Assembly: GCF_003217775.1 (NCBI RefSeq)
Contig: NZ_QJVJ01000011.1
Coordinates: 124,001-188,000 of the forward strand
Length of the DNA stretch: 64,000 bases
Origin: Paenibacillus flagellatus
GTDB lineage: Bacteria > Bacillota > Bacilli > Paenibacillales > NBRC-103111
Direction of reading: 5' to 3'
In this document: in pieces, positions 45,888-55,228 of the stretch
Layout of the letters: the number at the start of each line of letters is the position of its first letter
Position numbering within the stretch: the first letter of the stretch is position 1
Made by a program: the position numbers and the translations under genes
Notes under the pieces: model-generated
The model's input: only the letters and a program-made list of their open reading frames with translations
Told to the model about the DNA's origin: nothing
Database searches by the model: none

Positions 45888-46817
45888 TCACACCGCTTCC
45901 GCCGTCAAAAACCGCTCGCAATCGAGCGCGGCGATACAGCCGCTGCCCGCCGATGTGATCGCTTGACGGTAATGGCGGTCCTGCACGTCGCCGCAGGCGA
46001 AAATGCCCGGCACGCTCGTCTCGGACGTCCCCGCCTTCACTTGCAGGTAGCCCAGCTCGTCCGTTTCCAACTGGCCGTCGAGGAACGCCGTATTCGGCGT
46101 ATGGCCGATGGCGAGGAAAATGCCGTCCGCTTCGATCGTTTCCGGAAGTCCGGTGTCGTTGCGGACCACTTTGAGCCCCGTTACGCCTTTGTCGCCGGCC
46201 TCCACTTCGAGCGGCGTCCGATCGAGCAGCCAGCGGATTTTGCCATTGGCTTGCGCGCGTTCCTGCATAATCCGGGAAGCTTTCAGCTCGCTGCGGCGAT
46301 GCACGACGAACACCTCGCTTGCGAACCGGCTCAAGAAATGCGCTTCCTCCATCGCCGTATCGCCGCCGCCGACAACGACGACTTTTTTGCCGCGGAAGAA
46401 GAAGCCGTCGCAGGTGGCGCACGTGCTGACCCCTCTGCCGATATGTTCGAGCTCGTTCGGGATGCCGAGCTTTTTCGCGGATGCGCCGGTCGAGACGATC
46501 AGCGTCTCGGCTTTCAGCTCGGCTCCTCCTTCCAGTACCAGGGTGAAGGGGCGCCGCGACGCGTCCACGCGTACGACGGTGCCGGAACGAAACGTCGCGC
46601 CGAACCGTTCCGCCTGCTTCCTCATGTTGTCCATCAGCTCCGGCCCCGTCACGCCTTCGGGGAAGCCGGGGAAATTTTCGACCTCCGTCGTCGTCGTCAG
46701 CTGTCCGCCCGGCTGGATCCCTTCGATCACGAGCGGGTTCAAGTTCGCCCTGCCCAAATAGATGGCGGCGGTCAAGCCGGCCGGTCCGGTACCGATTATG
46801 ATCGTGTTGTACACCAT
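45888..46817 (-). CDS. trxB: Thioredoxin-disulfide reductase
   Basis: 309 residues. It has FAD binding (IIGTGPAGLTAAIYLGRANL), the redox pair CATCDGFFFRGK (CxxC), NADPH binding (VVVVGGGDTAMEEAHFLSRF) and a C-terminal FAD block GIFACGDVQDRHYRQAITSAGSGC. It passes electrons from NADPH to thioredoxin. GAGGAGG precedes the ATG at 46817. It is divergent from an OhrR-like peroxide sensor, with an OhrR-like box downstream of its promoter, so redox control is likely. Confidence 0.97.
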   Translation of the reverse strand: MVYNTIIIGTGPAGLTAAIYLGRANLNPLVIEGIQPGGQLTTTTEVENFPGFPEGVTGPELMDNMRKQAERFGATFRSGTVVRVDASRRPFTLVLEGGAELKAETLIVSTGASAKKLGIPNELEHIGRGVSTCATCDGFFFRGKKVVVVGGGDTAMEEAHFLSRFASEVFVVHRRSELKASRIMQERAQANGKIRWLLDRTPLEVEAGDKGVTGLKVVRNDTGLPETIEADGIFLAIGHTPNTAFLDGQLETDELGYLQVKAGTSETSVPGIFACGDVQDRHYRQAITSAGSGCIAALDCERFLTAEAV

Positions 46818-46849
46818 ACGGATTCCTCCTCGCCTCAAAAAAGTTTCGA

Positions 46850-46862
46850 ACAATTTAGTTGT
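46850..46862. promoter_or_regulatory. Putative OhrR operator in the trxB leader
   Basis: ACAATTTAGTTGT differs by one base from the inner part of the OhrR consensus box (ACAATTTAATTGT type). It lies just downstream of the trxB -10 element. Confidence 0.5.
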
Positions 46863-46882
46863 GCAAAATCTTTCTTGCGGCA

Positions 46883-46911
46883 ATCATACTCCGAGCAATA
46901 TGTATTGTCAA
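46883..46911 (-). promoter_or_regulatory. Sigma-A promoter of trxB
   Basis: Minus strand TTGACA (46906-46911) and TATGAT (46883-46888), spacing 17 bp: near-consensus. Confidence 0.8.
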
Positions 46912-46960
46912 CCATTTAATTTCGCAAAACCTAATCGGATCAAATGTATCCCTTGCTCGT

Positions 46961-47001
46961 TTGACCGAGCCGAACGCCTTGACGTATAATTTGATCAAAT
47001 T
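46961..47001 (+). promoter_or_regulatory. Promoter and operator of the OhrR-like operon
   Basis: TTGACC (46961-46966) and TATAAT (46985-46990) are 18 bp apart. A 14-bp perfect palindrome AATTTGATCAAATT (46988-47001) overlaps the -10 element and is a good autorepression site. Confidence 0.75.
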
Positions 47002-47039
47002 AAGTTGCTCGCGATTCATTGCGCGGAGAGGGGATCGAC

Positions 47040-47525
47040 ATGTCGGCTGCGGACGATTTCGTCAAGCTCGATGACCATTTATGCTTTTCGCTGTACGCCT
47101 GCTCGCGGGCCATTTTGCGGATGTACAGGCCGCATCTGGACGAGCTGCATTTGACGTACCCGCAATATTTGGTTTTGCTCGTCCTGTGGGAACGGCGGCA
47201 AAGCACGGTGAAGGAGCTGGGCGAGCTGCTCGACCTCGATTCGGGGACGTTGACGCCGATGCTGAAGCGGATGGAGGCGGCGAACCTGATCGAACGCCGC
47301 CGCGCTACCGAAGACGAGCGGATCGTCGTCGTACGGATTACCGCCGAAGGCGAGTCGCTCCGCGATAGGGCGGTGTGCATCCCGGAATCGCTGCTCGCCT
47401 CCGCGGGCATGACGCCGGAGGAAATCGGCGCTTTGAACTCCGCGATGAAGAAGCTGCTGAAGCAAGTGAACGAGACGGCTCCGAAGCAACCCGAGCCTTA
47501 CCCGAAAAGGAGATCCGAATCATGA
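47040..47525 (+). CDS. OhrR-like MarR family regulator
   Basis: 161 residues. The N-terminal LDDHLCFSLYACSRAILRMY carries the reactive Cys in the same context as OhrR (LCFALYACSR). The winged helix has TVKELGELLDLDSGTLTPMLKRMEAANLIERRRATEDERIVVVRIT. OhrR releases DNA when the Cys reacts with organic peroxide. The start is 47040 with GGAGAGGGG upstream. No ohr gene is adjacent; instead a Rieske protein follows with an ATGA overlap. Confidence 0.88.
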   Translation: MSAADDFVKLDDHLCFSLYACSRAILRMYRPHLDELHLTYPQYLVLLVLWERRQSTVKELGELLDLDSGTLTPMLKRMEAANLIERRRATEDERIVVVRITAEGESLRDRAVCIPESLLASAGMTPEEIGALNSAMKKLLKQVNETAPKQPEPYPKRRSES

Positions 47526-47812
47526 ACGAAATCGAGATCGGTCCGATCGACCGATACGCATCGCTGCCCGCGGAAGTCCGGTTGGACCGGGACCGCTACT
47601 ATCTCGTCGACAACGACGGCTATAAGCTGTTTTCCCGCGTATGCCCGCATGCGGGCGCCATGGTGGAGCTGGAGGACGGCGAATTCGTATGCCCGATGCA
47701 CGGCTGGACGTTCGAAGCCGATACCGGCCGCTGCCATAACGTACCGAGCGCCAAGCTCGCCTCGTACGAAGTCGTGCTGCGGGACGGCGTCCTGTACGCC
47801 CTCATGCCGTAA
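47522..47812 (+). CDS. Rieske 2Fe-2S domain protein
   Basis: 96 residues, one Rieske domain. Cluster ligands are Cys41/His43 (CPHAGA) and Cys57/His60 (CPMHGW). These small soluble ferredoxin-like proteins (NirD-like/Rieske-only) pass electrons to partner oxygenases or reductases. The ATG overlaps the OhrR-like stop. No oxygenase is adjacent, so the partner is unknown. Co-control with a peroxide regulator and proximity to trxB suggest a redox role (inference). Confidence 0.88.
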   Translation: MNEIEIGPIDRYASLPAEVRLDRDRYYLVDNDGYKLFSRVCPHAGAMVELEDGEFVCPMHGWTFEADTGRCHNVPSAKLASYEVVLRDGVLYALMP

Positions 47813-47858
47813 CCGCCGGTCGCCGACCGGAACCTCTGGACGAAGGAGCCCGATAGCC

Positions 47859-48596
47859 GTGCATGTGCTGTACAAGGAATTCGGCGACGAATGCGAAATC
47901 ACCGTCTACGACACGGCGGAGCTGGACGGCGAGAAAGGCCGCTTCCGCGTGCTGCAGTTTTCGGAAGCGGCCATCCAGGGCGCGATCGACTTGAATAAGC
48001 CCGATCGCGTCCTGCTCGAATACCAGCGGGCGATCATCCACCTGATGAAGACGAACAATCCGGCGTTCGAGGACGCCTTCGTCGTCGGACACGGGATCGG
48101 AACGATCGCCTCCCATTTTTCGGACAAACGGTTCCGGGTCGCCGAGCTGGACGCCCGGGTCGCGGAAGTGAGCCGCCTCTACTTCGGCTATCGTCTCGAC
48201 AATGTGACCGTCGGCGACGGGCGCCTGCTGCTCGCCGGCGAACGCCCCGGCGCCTTCGACTTCATCGTGTTGGATGCGTTTACCGATAGAGGAACCCCCC
48301 GCCACTTGACCTCCCGCGCCTTTTTCGAGCTGACGAAAGAGAAGCTCGCTCCGCATGGGGCGATCGTCGTCAACGCGTTCGGCAAAAACGGCCGCGACCC
48401 GCTTATCGACGATCTGCACGCGACGCTCGGCGCCTCCTATCCGTATACGAAGGCGTTCGCCACGCCCGGCCGTTCCGCCGGCTTGAGAAACGTCCTGCTC
48501 GTCGGCGGCGGCAGGCCGAGCCTGTTCCAAGAGCGCCATATGGCCGGCTTCGCCGCCATTGCGCCCGGAGCCGGCAGCGTCATTACGGACGCTTGA
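47859..48596 (+). CDS. Spermidine synthase-like methyltransferase-fold protein
   Basis: 245 residues from a GTG with AAGGAG ten bases upstream. A Rossmann-like fold has VVGHGIGTIASHF (modified GxGxG), VAELDARVAEVSRLYFGY, VTVGDGRLLLAGE and FIVLDAFTDRGTPRHLTSRAFFELTKEKLAPHGAIVVNAFGK, which is the polyamine-synthase-like group. The usual N-terminal tetramerisation part is short. Activity on putrescine is not assured; related proteins of this size are often annotated as fused-MFS/spermidine synthases or SAM methyltransferases. It is the last gene of the OhrR-like operon. Confidence 0.8.
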   Translation: MHVLYKEFGDECEITVYDTAELDGEKGRFRVLQFSEAAIQGAIDLNKPDRVLLEYQRAIIHLMKTNNPAFEDAFVVGHGIGTIASHFSDKRFRVAELDARVAEVSRLYFGYRLDNVTVGDGRLLLAGERPGAFDFIVLDAFTDRGTPRHLTSRAFFELTKEKLAPHGAIVVNAFGKNGRDPLIDDLHATLGASYPYTKAFATPGRSAGLRNVLLVGGGRPSLFQERHMAGFAAIAPGAGSVITDA

Positions 48597-49464
48597 AATG
48601 GCGGATCGTCTTGTCGATAAAGGCGCGGGCCGCATGCCCCAAATAGCGGTCCACCCGGTAGATGATACCGATTTCCCGGCTCGGCGCCCCGTCGGCGATC
48701 CGGATGCAGCGCAGAGCCGGGTCGTTCATCGTTTCGATCAGCGGCCCGGGCTGAACGGTCGCCGCGACGTTCGCCTTCACGAGCCGGATCAGCGATGTCG
48801 CCGAGCTCGTCTCCATAATCGTCTGCAGCGTAAAGCCGCGCCGGCGGCACTCCACCTCCACCTGCTCCCTGCCGATATAACCGAGAGGATACATGACCGT
48901 CGGAATGTGGCGCAGCCGCTCCAATTCGATCGATTCCAGGTCCGCCAACGGATGCCGCTCGGATACGACCACTACGTACTCTTCCCGGCGCAACGGGACG
49001 GCCACGAGCCGGTCGTCGTATACGGGCATCATGCCGATGCCGATATCCACCTCGTTCCCCAGCACTTGATTCGCGATCTCGATCGAAGTGACGATTTTCA
49101 GCTTAATATTCGGGTAAGCGGCATGATAGTCGATCAGCAGATCGGCGATCCGGTAATCCAGATCGGAAGGTAATGCCCCCACGGTCAACGAGCCGCGCCG
49201 GTATTCCCGCAAGTCGTTGATCGAATCTTTCGCGTTTTGGAGATCGCGCACGATTTGCGCGCTATGCTCCAGGAAAAGGGCGCCCGCTTCCGTCAGCGCG
49301 ATTTTTTTGCCGATCCGGTCGAACAGCGTCACGCGAAGCTCCTCCTCCAACGCCTTGATCTGCAAGCTCAGCGTCGGCTGTGTGACGCCCAGCCTCTCGG
49401 CCGCCTTCGTAAAATGCAGCTCCTCGCTCACCGCGATAAAATATTCCAACTGCCGAATATCCAA
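48583..49464 (-). CDS. LysR family transcriptional regulator
   Basis: 293 residues from a TTG start. The N-terminal winged helix has DIRQLEYFIAVSEELHFTKAAERLGVTQPTLSLQIKALEEEL, and the effector domain has LTVGALPSDLDYRIADLLIDYHAAYPNIKLKIVTS and IGIGMMPVYDDRLVAVPL. The 3' end overlaps the convergent methyltransferase gene by 14 bp. It is divergent from a CynX-type MFS gene, with two palindromes in the shared 120-bp region, so it most likely controls that exporter. Confidence 0.93.
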   Translation of the reverse strand: MDIRQLEYFIAVSEELHFTKAAERLGVTQPTLSLQIKALEEELRVTLFDRIGKKIALTEAGALFLEHSAQIVRDLQNAKDSINDLREYRRGSLTVGALPSDLDYRIADLLIDYHAAYPNIKLKIVTSIEIANQVLGNEVDIGIGMMPVYDDRLVAVPLRREEYVVVVSERHPLADLESIELERLRHIPTVMYPLGYIGREQVEVECRRRGFTLQTIMETSSATSLIRLVKANVAATVQPGPLIETMNDPALRCIRIADGAPSREIGIIYRVDRYLGHAARAFIDKTIRHFKRP

Positions 49465-49493
49465 AGCTGCTCGCCCCGTTCATTAGGAAAATT

Positions 49494-49527
49494 AATGATC
49501 ATTATAGTTTTCATTATATTGATCAAT
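49494..49527. promoter_or_regulatory. LysR operator pair and promoter of the CynX-type MFS gene
   Basis: Palindromes AATGATCATT (49494-49503) and ATTGATCAAT (49518-49527) have centres 24 bp apart, suited to a LysR tetramer. TTGATC (49519-49524) and TACACT (49542-49547) 17 bp apart form a plus-strand promoter overlapping the second palindrome. Confidence 0.7.
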
Positions 49528-49584
49528 CCCCGAAACCGCTATACACTGAAACAACAAAAAACAGCCATTCGGGGAGGACTTCTT

Positions 49585-50769
49585 ATGAGATATGTATATT
49601 TGGCGCTCGCGCTCATTGTCGCATCCTTGAATTTGCGGCCGGCCATTACGTCCGTTTCACCCTTGCTCGTCACGATTCGGGACCATCTCGGCATGAGCGG
49701 CTCGGCCGCGAGCTTGTTGACGTCGATCCCCGTCCTGTGCATGGGTGTTTTCGCACCGACGGCCGTGAAGTGGAGCCGGCGGTGGGGAATCGAGCGCACG
49801 ATCGCGTACGCGCTGGCGCTGATCGGGCTGGCGACGGTCGCCCGGCTTTTTGCCGATTCGACGCTCGCGCTGCTCTTCACCTCCTTTGCCGCCGGTATCG
49901 GAATCGCCGTGTCCGGCCCTTTGCTGTCCGGCTTCATCAAGAAGCATTTCTCCGGCAAAGCCCCGCTCTTCGTCGGCATGTACTCCATGTCGCTCGTCAT
50001 CGGGGCCGCGGCGAGCGCCGGCTTGTCCGTTTCCGTCCAAACGGCGATGAACGGCTCGTGGCAAGCCGCCCTCGCCTCCTGGTCGGCGCTTGCCCTGCTC
50101 GCGCTCGTCCTGTGGGGACCTCTTGCCTGGAAGGAAAAAGCGAACCGGTCCAAGCGGACGGGCGGCTTCTCGGCCGCCGGACGTCTTCCGCTGGCCGATA
50201 AACGCGCTTGGCTGCTGACGGCCTATTTCGGACTGATGGCGTTCCTCTTTTATTCGATCACGGCGTGGCTGGCGCCCGCTATCGAGAGCGCGGGGTACGA
50301 CAAACGGTTTGCCGGCGCCGTTCTGACGCTGTTTACCTTCATTCAAATTCCGGTCAGCCTGCTCATTCCGCTGCTGATCGCCCGCTTTCCGAAGCGTATG
50401 TATTGGCTGGTTGGCAGCACGCTGTTCGAATTGGCCGGATTGATCGACATTCTGCTTTCCGGCAATCCGTGGGCGGCCGGGGTTTTGCTCGGCGTAGGCG
50501 CGGGCGGACTGTTCCCGATCGCGCTGATGCTGCCGATCGAGGAGACTAGCCACGCGGAAGCGGCCAACGCCTGGTCGGCCATGGTCCAATCGGGAGGGTA
50601 TATGTTCGGCTCGCTCGGTCCGCTGTTCGTCGGTTGGCTGCAGGACGTATCGGGAGGGTTCGCGCCGGCCTTCGCGGGCTTGGCCGTCGCCGCGCTCGTC
50701 ATGATCGCGGTGCAGGTGGCGATCGGCAACAAGAAGACGTCCCCCGCCGCTGAAGGCGCTCCCCGATAA
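49585..50769 (+). CDS. CynX/NimT family MFS transporter
   Basis: 394 residues with 12 predicted helices. LALIVASLNLRPAITSVSPLL is the typical start of the CynX/NimT (cyanate/nitroimidazole) MFS family; further matches are LLTSIPVLCMGVFAPTAVKWSRRWGIER and GLFPIALMLPIEETSHAEAANAWSAMVQSGGYMFGSLGPLFVGWLQD. GGGGAGGA precedes the ATG. It is adjacent to a divergent LysR gene. The substrate is unknown. Confidence 0.93.
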   Translation: MRYVYLALALIVASLNLRPAITSVSPLLVTIRDHLGMSGSAASLLTSIPVLCMGVFAPTAVKWSRRWGIERTIAYALALIGLATVARLFADSTLALLFTSFAAGIGIAVSGPLLSGFIKKHFSGKAPLFVGMYSMSLVIGAAASAGLSVSVQTAMNGSWQAALASWSALALLALVLWGPLAWKEKANRSKRTGGFSAAGRLPLADKRAWLLTAYFGLMAFLFYSITAWLAPAIESAGYDKRFAGAVLTLFTFIQIPVSLLIPLLIARFPKRMYWLVGSTLFELAGLIDILLSGNPWAAGVLLGVGAGGLFPIALMLPIEETSHAEAANAWSAMVQSGGYMFGSLGPLFVGWLQDVSGGFAPAFAGLAVAALVMIAVQVAIGNKKTSPAAEGAPR

Positions 50770-50770
50770 C

Positions 50771-50804
50771 GTCGAAACCGACCTCGGGGAAGGTCGGTTT
50801 CGAC
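50771..50804. terminator. Terminator between the MFS and GH20 genes
   Basis: GTCGAAACCGACCT (50771-50784) pairs perfectly with AGGTCGGTTTCGAC (50791-50804) with a 6-base loop. It is in the convergent gap between two genes. Confidence 0.75.
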
Positions 50805-50822
50805 GGAATCGTATGGGCTCGC

Positions 50823-53800
50823 TCAGTCGGCGTCTGCGGAGGCCGCGTCCGGCTCCGATTCGGCTTCGCCGCCGGTCCACGCTGGAATCAGCGCGTTGGC
50901 ATCGGCGAGCAGGGCGGTACGAGCCGCTTCGGAAACCGCATCGCTCCCGTCCGCCTTGTCGAGCCGCTTCACCACATCCCGCATCGCCGTGGCGGCCTGC
51001 TTGAGCTTGCCGTTCCGCTCGTGCTTCGCCGCGGCGTCCAAGCTGCGGGACAGCTTGTCGCGCAGCGATCCGCTTATGTCGCCGGATTCGAAATAAACGT
51101 CCGACAGCCGCTCCATCGAGGCGATGCTCGTCCGCATGGTGAAGGATATTACGGTCCGGGAAACGTTGCCGGCGTCATCCGTCGCTTCGATGCGCACCTC
51201 ATGCGCTCCCAAGCGGCCCGCCAGCAGCAGCGGCGTGCCCGGCACGTAACGCTGTCCGTCCACCGTAACCGCGACCCCGGCGACGCCGGACGCCGGATCG
51301 GCGGCTTGCGCCTCCAGCACGAGCGGTTCGCCGTCGAGGAAGCCGGCCCCCTCCGTCAACGGAACGCCGTTCGCGGTCGCGGCGATCGTCGGAGCCGTCC
51401 GGTCAATGCGAACGAGAACGGACTTCGCCGCCTCCAAGTTGCCGGCCTTGTCCGCGGAACGGTACAACAAGTCATGCACGCCGTCCGTTGCGAGCACGAT
51501 CGGGCCCGTATACGGCCGCCAGCTCGTTCCCCCGTCCGCGCTGTATTCCGTTCGGCCGATGCCGGACCGGTCGTCTTGGGCGGACATCGCGACGGTTGCG
51601 GGGCGGACGTACCAGCCGTTTCGCCCGTCCGGCTGCGGAGGCGTTACGGCCGCCGTCGTCACCGGAGGCGTCTTGTCGTTCTCGCGGTCGATCGATTCCT
51701 GCAGCAGAACGACGAGCTCCCGCAGCTTGCCGATCGAGCTTTCGTAGTCGTACGGGAACCGGTCCAGCATATCCTGCACCCGGTTTCTTAGCCCGGCGTC
51801 GCCTTGGCCCGAAGCGAGCATAGCTTCCGCTTCGCGAGCCAGCTCCACATAGTCGCCCCATACGCCTTGTCCGTACACTTCGAATTCGAATATCGAATAA
51901 CCGTAAATCGTCCCTCTTTCGATTCCTTGAAGCTTGACGTATCGGGCTTCCGTCGGGGCGAACGCAATCGTCTCGACCCCGCCCTTGCCTTCGACCGCCC
52001 CGTCGTCGGCTTTTACGTTGCGCCATTGCTCGCCGTCGTCGGATACGTAAAGCTTGTACGTTTTGGCGAACGCATTTTCCCACTTGATCACGACGCTGTT
52101 GATCGGCTGCCGTCCGCCGAGATCGACGAGGAACCATTGATCGTCCGCAAAGGCGCTCGCCCACCGGGTGCCCGCATTCCCGTCGACGGCCTGATCCGCG
52201 GATAGGTGGGGCGCCTCGTTCGCCGACGATTCCGCCCGCTTGTTCAGCGCCAAGTTGTTGCCGTCGAAGCTGACCGCCTTGTTGTACACCGTCACATTGT
52301 CGACGACGCCCTTGAAGGAACGGGTGGCGCTTCCGATTTTGCCAATCGGCAGCACCAGCGTATCGATCCGGGGAGTAGCACCGTTCGTGACCCACAATTT
52401 CTCCACGTATTCGTTTCCGTTGACGTACAGCGACACGCCTTTGTTGTCTCCCGTCAGCAGCAAATGCGTCCATCGCTCCGCCGGTACCTCGTATTGGAAC
52501 GTGCTGTGATAATGCTCCTTGGAGAAGCCGAGCTTCCCGGACGTCCCTTGCTTCAGCTTCACTTGGCCGACGGGCGATTCGAGCAGCACCGCATCGTCCG
52601 GATTGTCGGCGTCCGGCTTCACCCACATGGACGCCGTCCACCCGAAGCCCAACGCTTCCAGCGGCGTTTGGACGTAGCTTTCTCCTCCGTTCAAACGCAC
52701 GCCTTTGCCGAATTTTCCGTCCGTCACCGATACGTTCTTGCCTTCCCCGGCATAGCCGTTGCCGGATTCGTCGGCGAAGCCGTTCTCGAACCGGTACCGG
52801 ATGACGCTGCCGTCTTCGTTCGAGACTTGCAGCTTGCGGGAAATGTTCGCGTTCGGCGCCTCCCCGATCCGCGCCGCCGCTGCCGCGTACGCGTTGTAGT
52901 CGGCGTCCTCCCGGCTTCCCGTCCACATTTTCTCGGACAACACCTGCACGGCGGGAAACAGCCGGTCGTGGGAATCGTCCATGGACAACCCGCTCGCGTC
53001 CGAAATGTCGTTCCAAAGCGCGATCATGGCGCCCTTCAGCTTCGGATGGCCGTACGGCAGCGTCGTATCGCTAAACACGTTCGGCTCCCATTTCTCGTAC
53101 ATGAACTTCGGGTCCATATATTCTTTGAACAAGCGGGGGACAAGGTACATATAGCTGTTCTCGGTGTTGATGATGTCGTAGCCGAGATCGATCGCCTGCC
53201 GGGCATCCCCGTAGGGTACGTGCCAAACGTTCATCGCGGCCCGGTTGCTTACGGGCGTCGTCCCGTTGTACTCCGTCATGCCGCCCCACAGGTGGGGACG
53301 CTTGCCCTTGTCGTCGATATGCCGGATGAGCGTGTCCATGTAGCCGCGGAACACTTCTTTGTCGCTGCCCCAATATTCGTCCGTGCCGATATGGACGTCG
53401 GGGCCGATGAAGGTCGGATTGTCGCCGTCGATATATTCGTCGAACAAGCTTTTGACGAACTCGACCGTCTTCGGCCTCGTAATGTCGAGATGCGGACCGG
53501 TACCGAGCGAAGGATCGAACGCGGTGAACGCTCGGGAATGGCCCGGCGTATCGATCTCCGGCACGACGTTGACGCCGTAATCCGCGCCGAGCCGCTGCAG
53601 ATCGCGGAACTCCGCTTTGGTGTAAAACCCGTTCTTGCTCGCAAGCCCCGGGTACGTCTCGCTCTCCAGCCGGTAAGCCGCAGTCGTGCCGTCCAAGAAC
53701 GGCGTCCCCACATCGTCGTTCAGATGAATTTGAAAATGGTTCATCTTGTACCACGACAGCAGCTTGACGTACTGTCTCAAAAAGTCGATCGTGTAAAACT

Positions 53801-55115
53801 TCCGGGCCACGTCGATCATGAGCCCGCGCATTTCGTACTTCGGGTAGTCCCTCGCCGTCCCTTTCGGAATTCGGGCATGCCGTCCATCCTGCTTCAAGAT
53901 TTGCAGTGCCGTTCTCGTCCCGAAAAAGACGCCCGTCGCGTCGGACGACGCAATCGCGACGTGATCGTCGACATCGAAGACGTATCCTTCATGTCCGAGC
54001 GAGCCCAGCGTATCGTCGATCGACAAATACAAGTCCCCCGGCTGCGGGGAGCCGTAGACGATTGCCGCATCGACGTTCGCGATATCCCGCAAATCTTCCT
54101 TCGTTTGCTCCGCCGCCTTGCGCAGGGCGTCCCGATCCGCCGGCTCGACCACGATCCGCGAAGCGGGGGTCAGTGTGAAATCGCCGGTCCGGCCGTACCA
54201 TTCGCGCAGCGAAGGGACGACCTTCGGCTCCACGTTCCGATCGTCCGTCTGCGTATATCGTCCCGGAACGAAGACCGGAACGTTGCCGGTCACACCCTTT
54301 TGGCCGGGATCGTTCGTCTTCTCCACTTGGAACAGCAGATTGACGTTCGTATCGACGAGCGGCGCGTGAACGTTCCCTTCCCGGTCGATGACGGGCAGGC
54401 GGTCGCTGCCGTATACGGACACGGTGTAGCCCTCGGGTACGTCGGGCAAGACGATTTTCGTCTGACCTTGCGCGATTGGCGGTATTCGGGTAATGCCCTT
54501 CACGATTTTGGGCAGGTCGCCGGCATCGTACACTTCGAACTCGAAGAACGAATAGCCGTAATAAATGCCGTCCACCGGCGCCCGCTTCACACCTTGAAAT
54601 TTGACGTACCGCGCTTGCACGTCGTCGAAATCGACCGTTTCCGTCCCGCCTCTGCACACGATTTCGGCATCGCCGCCGAGGACGTTCGTCCAATGCTCCG
54701 CATCGGTCGAAACGTACAGCTTGTATTTGCTGGCGGGCGTCTGCCACTTCAAGACGACACGGTTGATCGTAAATGCCGCGCCGAGGTCGACATAGAACCA
54801 TTGATCGTCCTGCAGGGCGGACGACCATCTCGTGCTGCCGTTGCCGTCGACGGCATTGGCCGGACCGAGCCATTCCACTTCGCTGCCCGAGGCGTATACC
54901 GCTTTATGCACGGCCAAATTGACGCCGACCCGGGAATCGTCGGCCGTGTGCAGGACGATATTGGGAACGGTTTCATAAACGGACCGCGAAACCGAATCCG
55001 CCGGGGAAGCGCCGTCGTCCGTCCGCCCCTCCTCGGCTGCCGCTAGCGGCATAGCACTCGTGAACAGCCCGAACAAAAGCGCCATTGACAACCAGATGGG
55101 AATCGTTCTCCTCAT
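50823..55115 (-). CDS. Secreted multidomain beta-N-acetylhexosaminidase (GH20)
   Basis: 1430 residues with a signal peptide (LSMALLFGLFTSAMPLAAA). Domains in order: F5/8C carbohydrate-binding (about 60-200), GH20b and GH20 catalytic (about 290-790) with HIGTDEYWGS holding the Asp-Glu catalytic pair, LamG-like (about 810-970), second F5/8C (about 975-1110), helical linker, an OmpL47/Ig-like repeat pair (TTAAVTPPQPDGRNGWYVRPA) and a C-terminal FIMAH-type helical domain (YFESGDISGSLRDKLSRSL). It releases N-acetylhexosamine from glycans outside the cell, with multiple glycan contacts. It lies beside a similarly built DUF4855 protein. Confidence 0.92.
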   Translation of the reverse strand: MRRTIPIWLSMALLFGLFTSAMPLAAAEEGRTDDGASPADSVSRSVYETVPNIVLHTADDSRVGVNLAVHKAVYASGSEVEWLGPANAVDGNGSTRWSSALQDDQWFYVDLGAAFTINRVVLKWQTPASKYKLYVSTDAEHWTNVLGGDAEIVCRGGTETVDFDDVQARYVKFQGVKRAPVDGIYYGYSFFEFEVYDAGDLPKIVKGITRIPPIAQGQTKIVLPDVPEGYTVSVYGSDRLPVIDREGNVHAPLVDTNVNLLFQVEKTNDPGQKGVTGNVPVFVPGRYTQTDDRNVEPKVVPSLREWYGRTGDFTLTPASRIVVEPADRDALRKAAEQTKEDLRDIANVDAAIVYGSPQPGDLYLSIDDTLGSLGHEGYVFDVDDHVAIASSDATGVFFGTRTALQILKQDGRHARIPKGTARDYPKYEMRGLMIDVARKFYTIDFLRQYVKLLSWYKMNHFQIHLNDDVGTPFLDGTTAAYRLESETYPGLASKNGFYTKAEFRDLQRLGADYGVNVVPEIDTPGHSRAFTAFDPSLGTGPHLDITRPKTVEFVKSLFDEYIDGDNPTFIGPDVHIGTDEYWGSDKEVFRGYMDTLIRHIDDKGKRPHLWGGMTEYNGTTPVSNRAAMNVWHVPYGDARQAIDLGYDIINTENSYMYLVPRLFKEYMDPKFMYEKWEPNVFSDTTLPYGHPKLKGAMIALWNDISDASGLSMDDSHDRLFPAVQVLSEKMWTGSREDADYNAYAAAAARIGEAPNANISRKLQVSNEDGSVIRYRFENGFADESGNGYAGEGKNVSVTDGKFGKGVRLNGGESYVQTPLEALGFGWTASMWVKPDADNPDDAVLLESPVGQVKLKQGTSGKLGFSKEHYHSTFQYEVPAERWTHLLLTGDNKGVSLYVNGNEYVEKLWVTNGATPRIDTLVLPIGKIGSATRSFKGVVDNVTVYNKAVSFDGNNLALNKRAESSANEAPHLSADQAVDGNAGTRWASAFADDQWFLVDLGGRQPINSVVIKWENAFAKTYKLYVSDDGEQWRNVKADDGAVEGKGGVETIAFAPTEARYVKLQGIERGTIYGYSIFEFEVYGQGVWGDYVELAREAEAMLASGQGDAGLRNRVQDMLDRFPYDYESSIGKLRELVVLLQESIDRENDKTPPVTTAAVTPPQPDGRNGWYVRPATVAMSAQDDRSGIGRTEYSADGGTSWRPYTGPIVLATDGVHDLLYRSADKAGNLEAAKSVLVRIDRTAPTIAATANGVPLTEGAGFLDGEPLVLEAQAADPASGVAGVAVTVDGQRYVPGTPLLLAGRLGAHEVRIEATDDAGNVSRTVISFTMRTSIASMERLSDVYFESGDISGSLRDKLSRSLDAAAKHERNGKLKQAATAMRDVVKRLDKADGSDAVSEAARTALLADANALIPAWTGGEAESEPDAASADAD

Positions 55116-55228
55116 CGTGCTCTCCTCCTTATTAACCTCCCCGATGAAAGGGGCATGGGCGAACGCCCGCCCTGCGAAGCGGAAGGAAGCCCGCTTCGTC
55201 TCGGACAGGCGCGTCCGATGCCGACTTG

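Noticed and set aside
52206-55046. A 946-codon open frame on the plus strand
   Set aside because: It is antisense to the GH20 gene and has the same Arg/His/Val-rich composition as other shadow frames.
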